Below are positions 10,110 through 21,669 of a DNA stretch of 64,000 nt, piece after piece. How positions within the stretch are numbered: position 1 is the stretch's first letter; each line of letters opens with the position of its first letter. Source of the DNA: Bacillus sp. ISL-51. GTDB lineage: Bacteria > Bacillota > Bacilli > Bacillales > Bacillaceae. Location of the stretch: NCBI RefSeq assembly GCF_018613535.1, contig NZ_JAGGQB010000007.1, positions 1-64,000 on the forward strand, read 5' to 3'. Below the pieces are notes generated by a model, which was not told the origin of the DNA, searched no databases, and was given only the letters and a program-made list of their open reading frames with translations. The position numbers and the translations under genes are program-made.

Positions 10110-11231
10110 ATGAACAGACTCACAGACAATGAAAAACAGACGATTATGGATATATTCGGCCATCTGCACGCCCATCCTGAAGTGAGCTGGAAGGAGTATA
10201 AAACGACTGAGTTTCTGACAGAAAAATTAAAAGAGGCTGGGTGCCGGATTCGCACTTTTTCTGATTGCACAGGGGTCGTCGGCGAAATCGGAGAAGGCTC
10301 TCCCGTCGTGGCGGTTCGGGCGGATATCGACGCGCTTTGGCAGGAGGTGGACGGCACCTTTCAGGCAAACCATTCCTGCGGACACGATTCCCATATGACG
10401 ATGGCGCTCGGCACACTGATGCTATTGCAAAAACAGCCGCAGCTTCCGAAAGGCACCATCCGCTTTATTTTTCAGCCGGCCGAAGAAAAAGGCGGAGGCG
10501 CGCTGAAAATGATCAAAGAAGGCGTGCTTGATGACGTTGATTTCTTATACGGCGTGCATGTGCGCCCCATACAGGAAACGGCGAACGGCCGCTGCGCCCC
10601 TTCCATACTGCACGGTTCCAGCCAGCATATCGAGGGACTGATTATCGGGGAGGAAGCACACGGAGCGAGACCGCATCTCGGCATCAACAGTATTGAAATC
10701 GCTGCGCTTCTGGTCCAAAAGCTCAGCTTCATTCATATTGATCCGGCCATCCCCCATTCCGTCAAAATGACGAAGCTTCAGGCCGGAGGGGACAGCTCCA
10801 ACATCATCCCAGGAAAAGCATCCTTCAGCCTTGATCTGCGCGCCCAGACGAATGACGCAATGGAAAAGCTGACTGCAGAAACAGAAAGAGCCTGCGAGGC
10901 GGCGGCCGCCGCCTTTGGAGCGAAAATCGAATTACAAAAGGAGCACAGCCTCCCGGCGGCTACACGAAACAAGGAAGCGGAAGCCGTCATGGCCTCGGCG
11001 ATCCGTGACATTCTCGGTGAAGAAAACCTGGATAAACCGCTTGTGACGACCGGGGGCGAGGATTTCCACTTCTACGGTGTTAAAGTACCGAATCTCAAAA
11101 CCACTATGCTCGGACTGGGCTGCGGACTTCAGCCCGGTCTTCATCATCCGCACATGACGTTTGACCGAAGCGCCATATATACCGGCGTTGAGATTTTAAC
11201 GGCCGCCGTGCTTACATCGTTTGATACATAA
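10110..11231 (+). CDS. amhX: AmhX, M20D amidohydrolase
   Basis: A 373-residue zinc metallopeptidase of the M20D (aminoacylase/IAA-amino-acid hydrolase) family that cleaves N-acyl groups from amino acids. Metal-site motifs are [27 protein letters not shown] with the general-base Glu pair, and near the C-terminus [11 protein letters not shown]. The lid domain lies between. The start at 10110 follows AAGGAGG by 9 bases; an overlapping ATGGCATGA three-codon ORF sits in the same spacer. The gene ends in a strong bidirectional terminator shared with opuAC. Confidence 0.9.
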   Translation: MNRLTDNEKQTIMDIFGHLHAHPEVSWKEYKTTEFLTEKLKEAGCRIRTFSDCTGVVGEIGEGSPVVAVRADIDALWQEVDGTFQANHSCGHDSHMTMALGTLMLLQKQPQLPKGTIRFIFQPAEEKGGGALKMIKEGVLDDVDFLYGVHVRPIQETANGRCAPSILHGSSQHIEGLIIGEEAHGARPHLGINSIEIAALLVQKLSFIHIDPAIPHSVKMTKLQAGGDSSNIIPGKASFSLDLRAQTNDAMEKLTAETERACEAAAAAFGAKIELQKEHSLPAATRNKEAEAVMASAIRDILGEENLDKPLVTTGGEDFHFYGVKVPNLKTTMLGLGCGLQPGLHHPHMTFDRSAIYTGVEILTAAVLTSFDT

Positions 11232-11261
11232 AAAAGCAGCCCGTCATCAGGGCTGCTTTTT

Positions 11262-11262
<1 letters not shown>
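11231..11262. terminator. Bidirectional terminator, amhX/opuAC
   Basis: AAAAAAGCAGCCC-GTCATCA-GGGCTGCTTTTTTT forms a 7-bp GC-rich stem with A- and T-runs on either side, serving both converging genes. Confidence 0.9.
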
Positions 11263-12991
<1,729 letters not shown>

Positions 12992-14248
12992 TTACTTCAC
13001 CCCCTGAACAGAAGAATCCTGTGCTTGTTCAGCAGAATCTTCAACATTGATATAATCGTTATTGCCTGAAAGCGCGCCGATTAATGCGCCTTTTACGACA
13101 ATGCCTTTCATACGCTCTTTATCGTCTGTGACGGCGATCGGAATGTTCGCGTCAGACACAACATCGAAAATCTCCGTCAAGTATGTGCTTTCGTGCACCG
13201 TCGTGAATTCTGTGTTTAAAATATCCTGCAGCGATAAATCGGATTCAACCGCTTTTTTCGCATCCGCCGCATGAATGACGCCGAGAAGCTTCTTTTGTTT
13301 ATCAACGGCGTAAATAGACGAAATACCCAAGTTCTTCATGAGCTGGAGCGCTACGCGAGGCCCTTTGTCAATCCGCACGGTTTCAGCGCGCTTCATGATA
13401 TGGCCCGCTGTCAGGACTTTCGATAAATCAACGTCTTCAACGAATTTTTCAACATATTCATTGGACGGGCTCATCAGAATTTCTTCCGGTGTCCCGATCT
13501 GAACGATGTTACCGTCTTTCATCAGCACGATTCTGTCACCGATCCGCAATGCTTCATCAAGGTCATGCGTGATAAAGATGATCGTTTTGCCGACAGAGTC
13601 ATGAAGATCGAGCAGTTCATCCTGCATATCTTTACGGATCAGCGGATCAAGCGCACTGAAGGCTTCATCCATCAGAAGAATGTCAGGGTCGTTCGTCAGC
13701 GCACGGGCAAGACCGACACGCTGCTGCATTCCTCCGCTGAGCTGATCCGGATATTGATGTTCAAATCCTTCAAGGCCGACAAGCTGAAGCGAGTCAAGGG
13801 CTTTTTGCTCCCTCTCTTTTTTGTCAACACCTTGAAGCTCCAGGCCGTATTCCGTATTTTCAAGAATCGTTCTGTGCGGAAACAGCGCAAATTTTTGAAA
13901 GACCATGCTGATTTTTTTCCGGCGCACTTCCCGGAGCTGGTCTTTTGACATATTTGTTATCATGTCACCATCAATATAGATATTCCCGGCAGTCGGTTCA
14001 ATAAGCCGGTTTAACAGCCGAACTAAAGTTGATTTACCGCTCCCCGATAGACCCATGATGACAAATATCTCCCCATCATAAACATCAAAGTTTGCTTGAT
14101 TGACACCAACGGTTGACCCGGTTGCTTTCAGGATCTCTTTTTTATTTTTTCCGCTGGACAGCATCTGAATGGCTTTTTTTGCCTGCTTCCCAAATACCTT
14201 AGATACATTTTCGACTTTTATCTTAATTGGTTTCTCATCCGAATTCAT
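12992..14248 (-). CDS. opuAA: OpuAA, glycine-betaine ABC transporter ATPase
   Basis: A 418-residue ATPase energising betaine uptake. Walker A is GLSGSGKSTLVRL, the signature is LSGGMQQRVGLARAL and Walker B is ILLMDEAFSALDP. The C-terminal third holds two CBS domains, which in OpuA homologues sense ionic strength or bind cyclic-di-AMP. The start at 14248 (MNSDEKPIK) follows GGAGGG and gives the B. subtilis length; the upstream in-frame start at 14308 lies in the probable promoter. Confidence 0.95.
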   Translation of the reverse strand: MNSDEKPIKIKVENVSKVFGKQAKKAIQMLSSGKNKKEILKATGSTVGVNQANFDVYDGEIFVIMGLSGSGKSTLVRLLNRLIEPTAGNIYIDGDMITNMSKDQLREVRRKKISMVFQKFALFPHRTILENTEYGLELQGVDKKEREQKALDSLQLVGLEGFEHQYPDQLSGGMQQRVGLARALTNDPDILLMDEAFSALDPLIRKDMQDELLDLHDSVGKTIIFITHDLDEALRIGDRIVLMKDGNIVQIGTPEEILMSPSNEYVEKFVEDVDLSKVLTAGHIMKRAETVRIDKGPRVALQLMKNLGISSIYAVDKQKKLLGVIHAADAKKAVESDLSLQDILNTEFTTVHESTYLTEIFDVVSDANIPIAVTDDKERMKGIVVKGALIGALSGNNDYINVEDSAEQAQDSSVQGVK

Positions 14249-14805
14249 ATTTTCCCTCCATAATAAGCAATCTTTAATACCGTAACATGTTTGTAACAAG
14301 TCAAACAAACGGCATAATCCCTTCTATTTTGTATCATTACTTTAAAAACATCCCTGTGACTTATTTTCCTCTGTTATGCTTCTAAATACTCTCTAATCCT
14401 CCTTAATTAATATAAATTATGGGGAAAATTGAGCGTTTATCAGGTTTGAGAGCGTTTTCGCTAAATGTGTCGGCAACTGAATTTCCAACCTTATTTTACA
14501 AATAAAAGAACTTTTTTGAGATACTGTCCCATAAAGAACCGATTTTACCCTCTTTAAAAAGGGATTCATTGGAAATATTTAGACCGAACAATAAAAACCG
14601 GGCACCGCCCCAGGCTTTAATTTCCATATTAAACCATCTTTATTTAGAAAATTAGTCTCCGCGTCCTCCATGCCGGGCGAATTCCAATTCGTTTACTTTT
14701 CCCTTTACGGCAGCAAATTGTTGATTTTATTGATCTTAAATTCAGTAAGCCTTGCTCTAATGAAGAGGAGGAAATAGAAGCCCCCGTTCACAGCAGATTG
14801 TTCAC
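14249..14805. other. opuA upstream intergenic region
   Basis: About 560 AT-rich bases between opuAA and niaP. On the minus strand a TTGACT (14299-14304) and TATTAA (14274-14279) pair with a long 19-base spacer could be the opuA promoter, and the spacer holds an AACATGTT palindrome. Nearer niaP, a short coding-like minus-strand stretch ending at about 14656 (QFAAVKGKVNELEF) may be a gene remnant. B. subtilis carries yceJ and yceK here; neither is intact. I see no other gene. Confidence 0.5.
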
Positions 14806-14832
14806 ATAAAAAAGCACCCAAAAAGGATGCTC
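14806..14832 (-). terminator. Terminator of niaP
   Basis: On the minus strand GCATCC-TTTTT-GGGTGC is followed by TTTTTT and overlaps the end of niaP. Confidence 0.8.
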
Positions 14833-16036
14833 AGTCCGCAAGCTCTGTCTGTTTCGTTTCTTTTCCAAAGACCAGTATACAGATGACCGCGATCAGAATC
14901 GCCGCGCAAAAGACGGTGAAAATGGCGGTAAACGAGACGTTCCGGGCTGCAAGCGAGCCGACGAGAAGCGGCCCGAATATGCCGCCGATTCTGCCGACGG
15001 CTGCCGTTGTGCCCGAACCGGTCGCACGAATCGCCGCCGGGTATTGCTCAGGTGTGTAAGCATAAAGCACACCCCACGCGCCGAGGTTAAAAAAGGATAA
15101 CAGCATGCCGGCCGAAAGCAGCATTCCCAATGAGTCCGCCGCTCCGAAGAAATAAGCGCTGCCTGCCGTTCCCAGCAAATAAATCATTAAGATGCTTTTC
15201 CGCCCCGCTTTTTCAATCAGCCATGCAGCTGAGAAATATCCCGGAAGCTGGGCTAGTGTCATCAGCAGCACATATTCGAAGCTTTCAATCATGCTGAAGC
15301 CTTTCATCAGCATGACGCTCGGAAGCCACAAAAACATGCCGTAATAAGAAAAAACAACGCAAAACCACACGATAGACAGCATCGCCGTCGGGCGCACATA
15401 TTGTTTCGTCCAAACACTTTTGACTTGGGCCCTCACGCTTTTCTTTTGCGCCGATAATGGCTGTTGCGCCGGTGATTCCGGCAGGCTTTTCCGCAAATAA
15501 AGCGCGTAAAATGCGGCAAGCGCCGTAATAAGAAGCGCTGTTTGCCAGCCGAACGCCGGGATCACGAAGTAAGAAATGAGAGCGGCAAGCAGCCAGCCGG
15601 CTGCCCAAAAGCTTTCAAGCAGCACGATGATCCTTCCCCGCTTCTCAGGAGCAGACGCTTCCGACACAAGCGTTGAGGCTACCGGAAGCTCTCCGCCAAG
15701 ACCCATGCCAATCAGAAAGCGCAGGATGAGAAAGGCGGTTAAGCCCGTCGCGAAGGCGGAAATGCCGCTTCCGACAGAAAACAATAATAGCGTGATCATG
15801 AACACTTTTTTCCGCCCGATCCTGTCCGCCAGCATTCCGAATAAAAAGGCGCCCGCCGCCATCCCGATGGAATTGACACTGCCGATCCATTTCATTTGTT
15901 CAGGCGATAAGTTCCAATCGGCGTGAAGCGCCGCGATAATAAACGATAAAATTCCGACATCCATAGCGTCAAACAGCCATCCCATTCCGGCAATCGCGAG
16001 AAGCTTGCGCGGAGAAACAGGGGGTTGTTTTTTCAT
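14831..16036 (-). CDS. niaP: NiaP (YceI), niacin permease of the MFS
   Basis: A 401-residue MFS transporter that imports nicotinate/nicotinamide for NAD salvage. It has 12 helices. The sugar/acid-transporter motif LADRIGRKKVFMI is in loop 2-3, MGLGGELPVASTLVSE in TM4 is characteristic of the aromatic-acid/niacin branch, and PESPAQQPLSAQKK is in the central loop. The ATG at 16036 is chosen because GAGGTG lies 6 bases upstream. A repeated TTTACAC upstream fits control by the niacin-responsive repressor NiaR. Confidence 0.88.
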   Translation of the reverse strand: MKKQPPVSPRKLLAIAGMGWLFDAMDVGILSFIIAALHADWNLSPEQMKWIGSVNSIGMAAGAFLFGMLADRIGRKKVFMITLLLFSVGSGISAFATGLTAFLILRFLIGMGLGGELPVASTLVSEASAPEKRGRIIVLLESFWAAGWLLAALISYFVIPAFGWQTALLITALAAFYALYLRKSLPESPAQQPLSAQKKSVRAQVKSVWTKQYVRPTAMLSIVWFCVVFSYYGMFLWLPSVMLMKGFSMIESFEYVLLMTLAQLPGYFSAAWLIEKAGRKSILMIYLLGTAGSAYFFGAADSLGMLLSAGMLLSFFNLGAWGVLYAYTPEQYPAAIRATGSGTTAAVGRIGGIFGPLLVGSLAARNVSFTAIFTVFCAAILIAVICILVFGKETKQTELAD

Positions 16037-16073
16037 ATTCAACACCTCAAATCGAAAATGATTACCGCCTAAG

Positions 16074-16092
16074 TTTACACTTGTCTTTACAC
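16074..16092. promoter_or_regulatory. Candidate NiaR operator upstream of niaP
   Basis: The plus strand reads TTTACACTTGTCTTTACAC, a direct repeat of TTTACAC at 12-base spacing containing TGTCTTTACAC. NiaR (YrxA) operators recalled for Bacillus NAD genes have TGTCTT-ACAC-like halves; the match was not checked against a matrix. Confidence 0.5.
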
Positions 16093-16123
16093 ATTGTCAT
16101 TATATTTTTTTACGCAAAAAAAC

Positions 16124-16148
16124 CCGCCTGCGCAAGGCGAGCGGGGTG
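16124..16148 (-). terminator. Terminator of the yceCDEFGH operon
   Basis: On the minus strand CCC-GCTC-GCC-TTGCGCA-GGCGGG is followed by TTTTTTT just after the yceH stop. Confidence 0.75.
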
Positions 16149-16152
16149 CCGT

Positions 16153-17244
16153 TTAATTCTTTAAAACGGCGTTTTTAATATTATCCTGAAGCTGGAGAAT
16201 CCGTTTCGCGCCGTCTTCTCTGAGGCGTTTGTTTTCTTCCTCGATTTGTTTGGTTTCCTGCATGCCGCTGACAATTGTATTCCATGAAGATTCAATCGTT
16301 TCAATATCAATGCTCGGGCGGCCGGCCATCCGGGCAATCTCAACGCTTTGTCTGGATATATTTTCCGCATTGCGTTTCAGCATTTCATTCGTGCGGCGGT
16401 CCAGCTCGCTCATTGAATCAGCCACAAGCTTTTGGCGTTTTACGGTGACGGCTTGAATAATGCCGTTTTTAAAGATCGGAATCGTGATGACGAAAGCGGA
16501 GTTAATTTTTCCGATCAGCTTCGTATTCCCGCGCTGGAGCAGACGGATTTGCGGGGCGGTTTGCAGCGCCACCATCCGCGCCATGTCTAGATCATATACG
16601 CGTTCTTCAAGCGCCTGAAGTCCGTTGCGCAGCGTATCAAGCTGCATTTGCGCAAGCTGGTTGCCTCCCGCCGCTTTTTCTTCATAGGAAGGGATAAGCG
16701 CCTGCATTTCCTCAAGCTTCATTTGGCCGGCAACAACATACTTTTCAAGCGCCATGTAGTAGTTAATGTTGTTTTCATACATCTCATCAAGCGTCTGATT
16801 CGTTTTCGCCATTTCATCTTTGTATTTCGAAATTTCAACGTGGATCTTTTCAATTTCTCCGCCAAGGGTGCGGTATTTTTGAAAGATTTTTTCAATCATG
16901 CTGTTTCCGCGTTTGAACATTTTAGCCAAAAATCCTTTCGGCTCGTCGAAATCATTTTTGTCAAAACGGTCCATGATTTTTCCAAGCTGCGTCAGCATTG
17001 TGCCTGAATCCGTGACGCTTGTGGTTTTCATCATATTTAAGATGCGGTCGGAAAACTTCGAGATTTCAACAGCGGGCTCTTTCCCGTACTCGAGCAGCTC
17101 CATTTGGTTTTTCACGTCAATTTGCTGCGCTATGTGCTGCACCTCAGGATCTTGGCGCAGCTGCAGTCTGATATCGTCAGCTTGTTGTTCAGAAATCTCT
17201 TCATTTTTATCAAGAACAAGCGGATTTTGATTTTCTGTGGTCAT
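16153..17244 (-). CDS. yceH: YceH, TelA-family (toxic anion resistance) protein
   Basis: A 363-residue cytoplasmic protein of the TelA/KlaA family (PF05816), linked to tellurite and general membrane or anion stress. It is highly charged and alpha-helical, with likely coiled coils around residues 130-200 and 330-360 (KQIEEENKRLREDGAKRILQ). The conserved stretch near residue 225 is GNTKLIGKINSAFVITIPIFKNG. It is the last gene of the yceC-H operon, 6 bases downstream of yceG. The precise biochemistry is unknown. Confidence 0.88.
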   Translation of the reverse strand: MTTENQNPLVLDKNEEISEQQADDIRLQLRQDPEVQHIAQQIDVKNQMELLEYGKEPAVEISKFSDRILNMMKTTSVTDSGTMLTQLGKIMDRFDKNDFDEPKGFLAKMFKRGNSMIEKIFQKYRTLGGEIEKIHVEISKYKDEMAKTNQTLDEMYENNINYYMALEKYVVAGQMKLEEMQALIPSYEEKAAGGNQLAQMQLDTLRNGLQALEERVYDLDMARMVALQTAPQIRLLQRGNTKLIGKINSAFVITIPIFKNGIIQAVTVKRQKLVADSMSELDRRTNEMLKRNAENISRQSVEIARMAGRPSIDIETIESSWNTIVSGMQETKQIEEENKRLREDGAKRILQLQDNIKNAVLKN

Positions 17245-17250
17245 GTTTAT

Positions 17251-18873
17251 TTACTCTCCCTGCTTTTGCGTAATGGTTCTAAACAGCTTCCTTACAAGTG
17301 ACGGCTCCTTATATTCCTGCTGAAACACCATGTCCTCCAGCCAGTGGACGTCATATTGGTCTTCTTTTATATAATGCTCAATGTCCTGATGCCCCGGCGG
17401 ATTGTACAAGATGATGTCGACGCCGATTTCATTCAAAAACAAAAGAGCGGCCGCGTCCGAACGCGTCAATTCTCCGCTGTGTTCCGTGTGATACAGAAGC
17501 AGCTTCGGAACGGTCTGCACGTAATCAAATGTTTGGATCAATTGCAGCAGTGAAGCGGGAAGGTTTGCCGCTTGGCGGAACAAATAAATACTGACATCCT
17601 TTTTCTGCTCCTGAGGCAAAGCCTTCAGCCCGGGATTTCTGCACATGTCAGACATCACATTGGCGATAGCGGTCTGCACGCCAGACGGCAGATGTTTATA
17701 CTGCCAGATGTTGCTTTTTTTGAGCCTGTCCGCGTCAATGGCTCCGTCTTCATTTAAAACCTGGCTGTAATGGTATTGATAATTGGATTTGACCTCTTCT
17801 GTAAACGGAAACCGGCGGATCATGTGAGTTTCCTGATAATCTGCGACCGTATGCAGCCTGCTCCAATATTCTTTTGTATCTTTTGAGACACCCATCACCT
17901 TAGCAAAAAGGTTCGGAATCACAACCTTATCTCTGCCCGCCTTAAATTGCGGACGGATGAACGCCCGCTCCTTCGCGATGAGAAACAATTCATCATACGT
18001 TGTTTTTAATGTCACGGACTGCGGGGTGTGTTCTCTGAACTGCCACGGCTTATACATCATGGATTCTTCATGGTTCAGCACGTGCTCAAATTCTTTCGTC
18101 GACCGATAAGCAACCGTGGACGTCCTGTCCGGCTTTTCTTTCGGAAAAGGCTGGAGGCTGTTTACAGCGGGAAGCCTGATCGTGAAGCTGAGCTTCTGAT
18201 CAGGGTCAATCATGCTGAACTGGTCCTCTGCCGCCGGGTGAAACAAAAGCACATCACAGCCGATCAGCATTACATAATAGAGAAAATAGAGCTGGCTTTT
18301 CGTCGCGTCTCCGTACCACACCACCTTCGGCATCTCACGCTCTATATCGGCCTGTTCGAGCCAAGGATTCAGGTGGTTCAGCGAAAACTTCGACACATCC
18401 AAAAGCACCCGGCGGAAATCGGGATCGTTCAGTCCCTTTTCATGCCGGTTTGCAAAGGTTTCCAAAAGCGTCATAAATGCAGTTCTCAGGCGGCGGTGCA
18501 TCAGGGGATTCGTATGTTTTGCAAGCAGCCGGCCTCCGTCTAGAAACGCGACAAATCGGGATACGGAAAGCCCTTTTTCTTTTTGATTGATCATATGAAT
18601 GTTTTGAAGCGCCTGAAACGTTTCCGGCGCGATCGTTTTATCAAGCGTTTCGCTTAAGACATGGATGTTTTGATGAGATGACAGCTCGTAAAGCTTATTG
18701 TAATACTCCGTTTCATCAAAAGGGGTGCCCAAAATCCGGCCGGCGAGCCGTGTAAAGGCCAGTCCGTTTTCCCGTTCATACGCGGGGCGTTCCGGCAGCG
18801 TCTGAAACAGGATGCTTTCCCAGTCATCGTTTTCCGGCTCAGCCTTATGGATCGCCAATTCTTCTTGCTTCAT
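17251..18873 (-). CDS. yceG: YceG, TerD/TelA-associated YceG-family protein
   Basis: A 540-residue cytoplasmic protein of the YceG family that accompanies TerD, TerC and TelA genes in predicted ter stress systems; its activity is unknown. It is a soluble protein with aromatic- and charge-rich segments and no membrane spans. Two adjacent ATGs (18876, 18873) follow AAAGGAGG; 18873 gives better spacing. An in-frame start at 18909 would lie in a terminator-like hairpin. A weak internal terminator separates it from yceF, so its expression may be tuned below that of the terD genes. Confidence 0.82.
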   Translation of the reverse strand: MKQEELAIHKAEPENDDWESILFQTLPERPAYERENGLAFTRLAGRILGTPFDETEYYNKLYELSSHQNIHVLSETLDKTIAPETFQALQNIHMINQKEKGLSVSRFVAFLDGGRLLAKHTNPLMHRRLRTAFMTLLETFANRHEKGLNDPDFRRVLLDVSKFSLNHLNPWLEQADIEREMPKVVWYGDATKSQLYFLYYVMLIGCDVLLFHPAAEDQFSMIDPDQKLSFTIRLPAVNSLQPFPKEKPDRTSTVAYRSTKEFEHVLNHEESMMYKPWQFREHTPQSVTLKTTYDELFLIAKERAFIRPQFKAGRDKVVIPNLFAKVMGVSKDTKEYWSRLHTVADYQETHMIRRFPFTEEVKSNYQYHYSQVLNEDGAIDADRLKKSNIWQYKHLPSGVQTAIANVMSDMCRNPGLKALPQEQKKDVSIYLFRQAANLPASLLQLIQTFDYVQTVPKLLLYHTEHSGELTRSDAAALLFLNEIGVDIILYNPPGHQDIEHYIKEDQYDVHWLEDMVFQQEYKEPSLVRKLFRTITQKQGE

Positions 18874-18904
18874 CATCTTCCTCCTTTCCTCTCTGTCATT
18901 CCGG

Positions 18905-18944
18905 TACAAAAAAGGAAGGAAATGAACTCTCCCTCCTTTTTTGT
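18905..18944 (-). terminator. Internal terminator-like hairpin, yceF/yceG
   Basis: On the minus strand AAAAAAGGAGGG ... CCTTCCTTTTTT forms an imperfect stem between yceF and yceG with a T-run on its 3' side. It probably attenuates read-through into yceG-yceH. Confidence 0.6.
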
Positions 18945-18945
18945 T

Positions 18946-19719
18946 TTATTCTTCTTTAGATGCAGCAGTTTGTTCCTGAACCTGCTTTTGTTTGTTGAAA
19001 TAGTGAATGATAAACGTCACCACAAACGCAGCGATAATAATCAGGAAGAACAAAGCGTGCGGCATTTCATAACCAAAGGCGCTCCCCGCCATTTTTACGG
19101 CAATAATCCCGATTAACACAAAAGCCGTGTTCTCAAGCTCAGGAATCTTATCAATTAAAACGAGGAATACTTTTGCGACTGTACGCATCATGAGTATGCC
19201 GAGCATACCGCCGATCAAGAGCACCCATACTTTTTCCGATACCGCAAATGCGGCCAAAATGCTGTCTACAGAGAAGGCGAGATCCATTAATTCCACTGAA
19301 ATAACAGTGGCCCAAAAAATCCCGAACGTACGGACCATCCAAGAATTTTTCTTCATGCCTTCCGTATCGTCGTCCCCTTCTCCGATCCAGAAATGCTTAA
19401 TGACGAGCCAAGCCAGGTACAGTGCGCCAAGCACTTTAATCCACCAGAACTTAATGAGCAGCATTCCGATCCCGATAAAAATGAAACGGAAAAGGTATGC
19501 CCCGAACAAACCGTACGTTAATGCTTTTTTCCGCTGTTTTTCAGGCAGATGCCTTACCATAACCGCAAGCACTAATGCGTTGTCGGCCGACAGCAGGCCT
19601 TCTAAAAGAACCAAGGAACCGATCAGGCCCCACGATACAGGGTCAGTCAGCACCTCTCCCCACATTTTCCAATCAAAAAAGGAAGCGTAGGTCGACATAA
19701 TATGATGTAAAAAATCCAA
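18946..19719 (-). CDS. yceF: MeeF (YceF), TerC-family membrane protein
   Basis: A 257-residue TerC-family protein with about seven helices. The conserved acidic membrane motifs are LLEGLLSADNALVLAVM (TM2) and SVELMDLAFSVDSILAAFAV (TM5). Family work in B. subtilis describes YceF (MeeF) and YkoY as manganese exporters that supply Mn to secreted or membrane enzymes, notably LtaS. It lies in the TerD-containing operon, between yceE (39 bases upstream) and yceG. The C-terminal tail (NKQKQVQEQTAASKEE) is cytoplasmic-like. Confidence 0.92.
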   Translation of the reverse strand: MDFLHHIMSTYASFFDWKMWGEVLTDPVSWGLIGSLVLLEGLLSADNALVLAVMVRHLPEKQRKKALTYGLFGAYLFRFIFIGIGMLLIKFWWIKVLGALYLAWLVIKHFWIGEGDDDTEGMKKNSWMVRTFGIFWATVISVELMDLAFSVDSILAAFAVSEKVWVLLIGGMLGILMMRTVAKVFLVLIDKIPELENTAFVLIGIIAVKMAGSAFGYEMPHALFFLIIIAAFVVTFIIHYFNKQKQVQEQTAASKEE

Positions 19720-19758
19720 GTTTTTTCCTCCTATTTAGTAAAAACGGTAATTTCTCTA

Positions 19759-20337
19759 TTACACTTGCAAGCCGTAATTCCGGCAAAGTGATGCCAAACC
19801 GCCGGAAAATCCGCTGCCGATAGCGTTAAATTTCCACTCGGCGCCGTGGCGGTACAGCTCACAAACAACAACAGCCGTTTCGATGGAAAAGTCCTCGCCT
19901 AAATCAAAACGGAGCAGTTCATTTTGATTGGCCTCATCAACGACGCGTACGAACGCGTTAGAGACTTGTCCAAAGTTTTGGCTGCGCGCTTCCGCATCAT
20001 GAATCGTAACGGTGATGCCGATTTTTTCAATGTTTGCGGGTATATTAGAGAAGTCAACGATAATCTGCTCGTCGTCTCCTTCCCCCTCCCCCGTCCGGTT
20101 ATCACCCGTATGGATGACGCCGCCGCTCGGGTGCTCCAGGTTATTGTAGAAAACAAAATCAAGATCATTTACACAGTTGTCATTGGCATCGACCAAAAAG
20201 GCCGACGCGTCAAGGTCAAAATCATGCCCTCCGGAGTACTTATTCGTATCCCAGCCTAAGCCGATCACCGCTTTTGTAAGCCCCGGATTCGTTTTTGTCA
20301 GATCAACACGCTGTCCTTTCGCCAATTGAATAGCCAT
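19759..20337 (-). CDS. yceE: YceE, TerD-domain stress protein
   Basis: A 192-residue single TerD-domain protein. The Ca2+-binding acidic loops are visible: [15 protein letters not shown] near residue 33 and [15 protein letters not shown] near residue 70. TerD proteins bind calcium and act in tellurite, phage-inhibition and envelope-stress responses, mechanism unresolved. The start at 20337 (MAIQLAKG) follows GAAGGAGAGA. It is the third of three consecutive TerD genes and the most similar to YceD. Confidence 0.93.
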   Translation of the reverse strand: MAIQLAKGQRVDLTKTNPGLTKAVIGLGWDTNKYSGGHDFDLDASAFLVDANDNCVNDLDFVFYNNLEHPSGGVIHTGDNRTGEGEGDDEQIIVDFSNIPANIEKIGITVTIHDAEARSQNFGQVSNAFVRVVDEANQNELLRFDLGEDFSIETAVVVCELYRHGAEWKFNAIGSGFSGGLASLCRNYGLQV

Positions 20338-20369
20338 GCTGCATCTCTCCCTTCTGTGTTTTGTATCTT

Positions 20370-20951
20370 TTAACCGATTTGCAGACCGTAGTCTGTCGCA
20401 ATACGGGCCAGCCCGCCTTGGTAGCCTGAGCCGATCGCTGAAAATTTCCACTCGCCGTTATGTCTGTAAAGCTCACCCGCGATAATGGCTGTTTCAATTG
20501 AAAAATCTTCAGCCAGATCGTAGCGGATCAGCTCCTCATTTGTTTCTTCATTTACAATGCGCACAAACGCGTTAGACACTTGTCCGAAGTTTTGGCCGCG
20601 CGCTTCCGCTTCATGAATCGTGATGACGAATGAGATTCTGTCAATGCCGGCCGGCACCGCGCTCAAGTTGACTTTTACGCTTTCATCATCGCCCTCGCCC
20701 TGTCCTGTCAGGTTGTCGCCTGAATGTGCGACAGAGCCGTTTCCGCCTTCAAGCTGATTATAGAAAATAAAATCGTCAGGTGACGCGCATTTTCCTTCCG
20801 CATTTAAAAGAAAGACGCTTGAATCTAAATCAAAATCGTGTCCGCCGTCGTATTTATTCGTATCCCAGCCAAGACCGACAACGACTTTAGACAGGCCCGG
20901 GTTTGTTTTTGTCAAATCTACTTTTTGTCCTTTTGCCAATGAAATTGCCAT
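20370..20951 (-). CDS. yceD: YceD, TerD-domain stress protein (GSP16-like)
   Basis: A 193-residue TerD-domain protein, strongly similar to YceE from the shared N-terminal block ([16 protein letters not shown]) through [15 protein letters not shown] and [12 protein letters not shown]. Both predicted Ca2+ sites are intact. The start at 20951 follows AGGAGAG. It lies 22 bases after yceC and 32 before yceE. In B. subtilis it is a known general/envelope stress protein induced by salt, acid and cell-wall agents. Confidence 0.93.
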   Translation of the reverse strand: MAISLAKGQKVDLTKTNPGLSKVVVGLGWDTNKYDGGHDFDLDSSVFLLNAEGKCASPDDFIFYNQLEGGNGSVAHSGDNLTGQGEGDDESVKVNLSAVPAGIDRISFVITIHEAEARGQNFGQVSNAFVRIVNEETNEELIRYDLAEDFSIETAIIAGELYRHNGEWKFSAIGSGYQGGLARIATDYGLQIG

Positions 20952-20973
20952 GTTCACACTCTCCTTTTTCGGT

Positions 20974-21573
20974 TTATGCGTATCGGTTGACGATATCGCC
21001 TATTTTTGTATCATTTGTGCCTTCGCCCACAGCTGCGAATTTCCATTCGCCGTCCTGGCGGTAAATTTCAGCCGCGATCAGGCTTGTTCTGCCTGAATAG
21101 TTATCTCTTAAATTATAAGTGACTAGCTCTTCGCGGTTGGCCTGGTCAACGACGCGGATAAACGCGTTTTGAATCATCCCGAAGTCCTGTTTTCTTCTGA
21201 CACAGTCGTAAATGTTGACGACAAAGACAAGCTTATTAATATGCGCAGGCACTTTCGCCAAATCTACGAGAATTTGTTCATCATCGCCGTCACCGTCGCC
21301 CGTCAGGTTATCACCCGTATGTACGACACCGCCGCAGCGGCTTTTCAGACTGCCGAAATAGATGACGTTTTTACTGTCTGTCATTTTATCATTTTCAAGC
21401 ATCAGTACTGAAGCGTCACAGTCGATATCAGCACCGCCTCCGCCGAACAGCTTTCCAAAGAAACCGCCGCCTGATGACACCGGATCCCAGCCAAGACCTA
21501 CTAACAGTTTTGACAGGCCGGCTTTTCCTTTTGTTAAATCAATCCGCTGTCCTTTTTCTAAAGAGATCGCCAT
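20974..21573 (-). CDS. yceC: YceC, divergent TerD-domain stress protein
   Basis: A 199-residue TerD-domain protein, first gene of the operon. Compared with YceD and YceE it has a Gly/Phe-rich insertion ([15 protein letters not shown]) just before the first acidic loop, which reads [14 protein letters not shown], so one Asp-containing ligand pattern is altered by Cys. The second loop [13 protein letters not shown] is intact. The ATG at 21573 is preferred over a GTG at 21582 because AGGAG lies 8 bases upstream. Confidence 0.92.
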   Translation of the reverse strand: MAISLEKGQRIDLTKGKAGLSKLLVGLGWDPVSSGGGFFGKLFGGGGADIDCDASVLMLENDKMTDSKNVIYFGSLKSRCGGVVHTGDNLTGDGDGDDEQILVDLAKVPAHINKLVFVVNIYDCVRRKQDFGMIQNAFIRVVDQANREELVTYNLRDNYSGRTSLIAAEIYRQDGEWKFAAVGEGTNDTKIGDIVNRYA

Positions 21574-21637
21574 ATGATTCACTCCTATTCTTAAAGGTGC
21601 CTATAAGCACGTTACGTGTACGCAATTTTACGATTTT

Positions 21638-21656
21638 CCGGGACAAGAATCCCGGA
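21638..21656. other. Hairpin in the yce operon 5' leader
   Basis: A perfect CCGGGA/TCCCGG stem with a 6-base loop lies in the untranslated leader between the SigW-type promoter and yceC. It lacks a T-run on the minus strand, so it is not an obvious terminator. It may stabilise the mRNA. Confidence 0.45.
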
Positions 21657-21669
21657 GTTTAATTATATA

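Noticed and set aside
14446..14461. cre-like TGAGAGCGTTTTCG in the opuA upstream region
   Set aside because: At least three mismatches to the cre consensus and too far from the start; chance is likely in AT-rich DNA.
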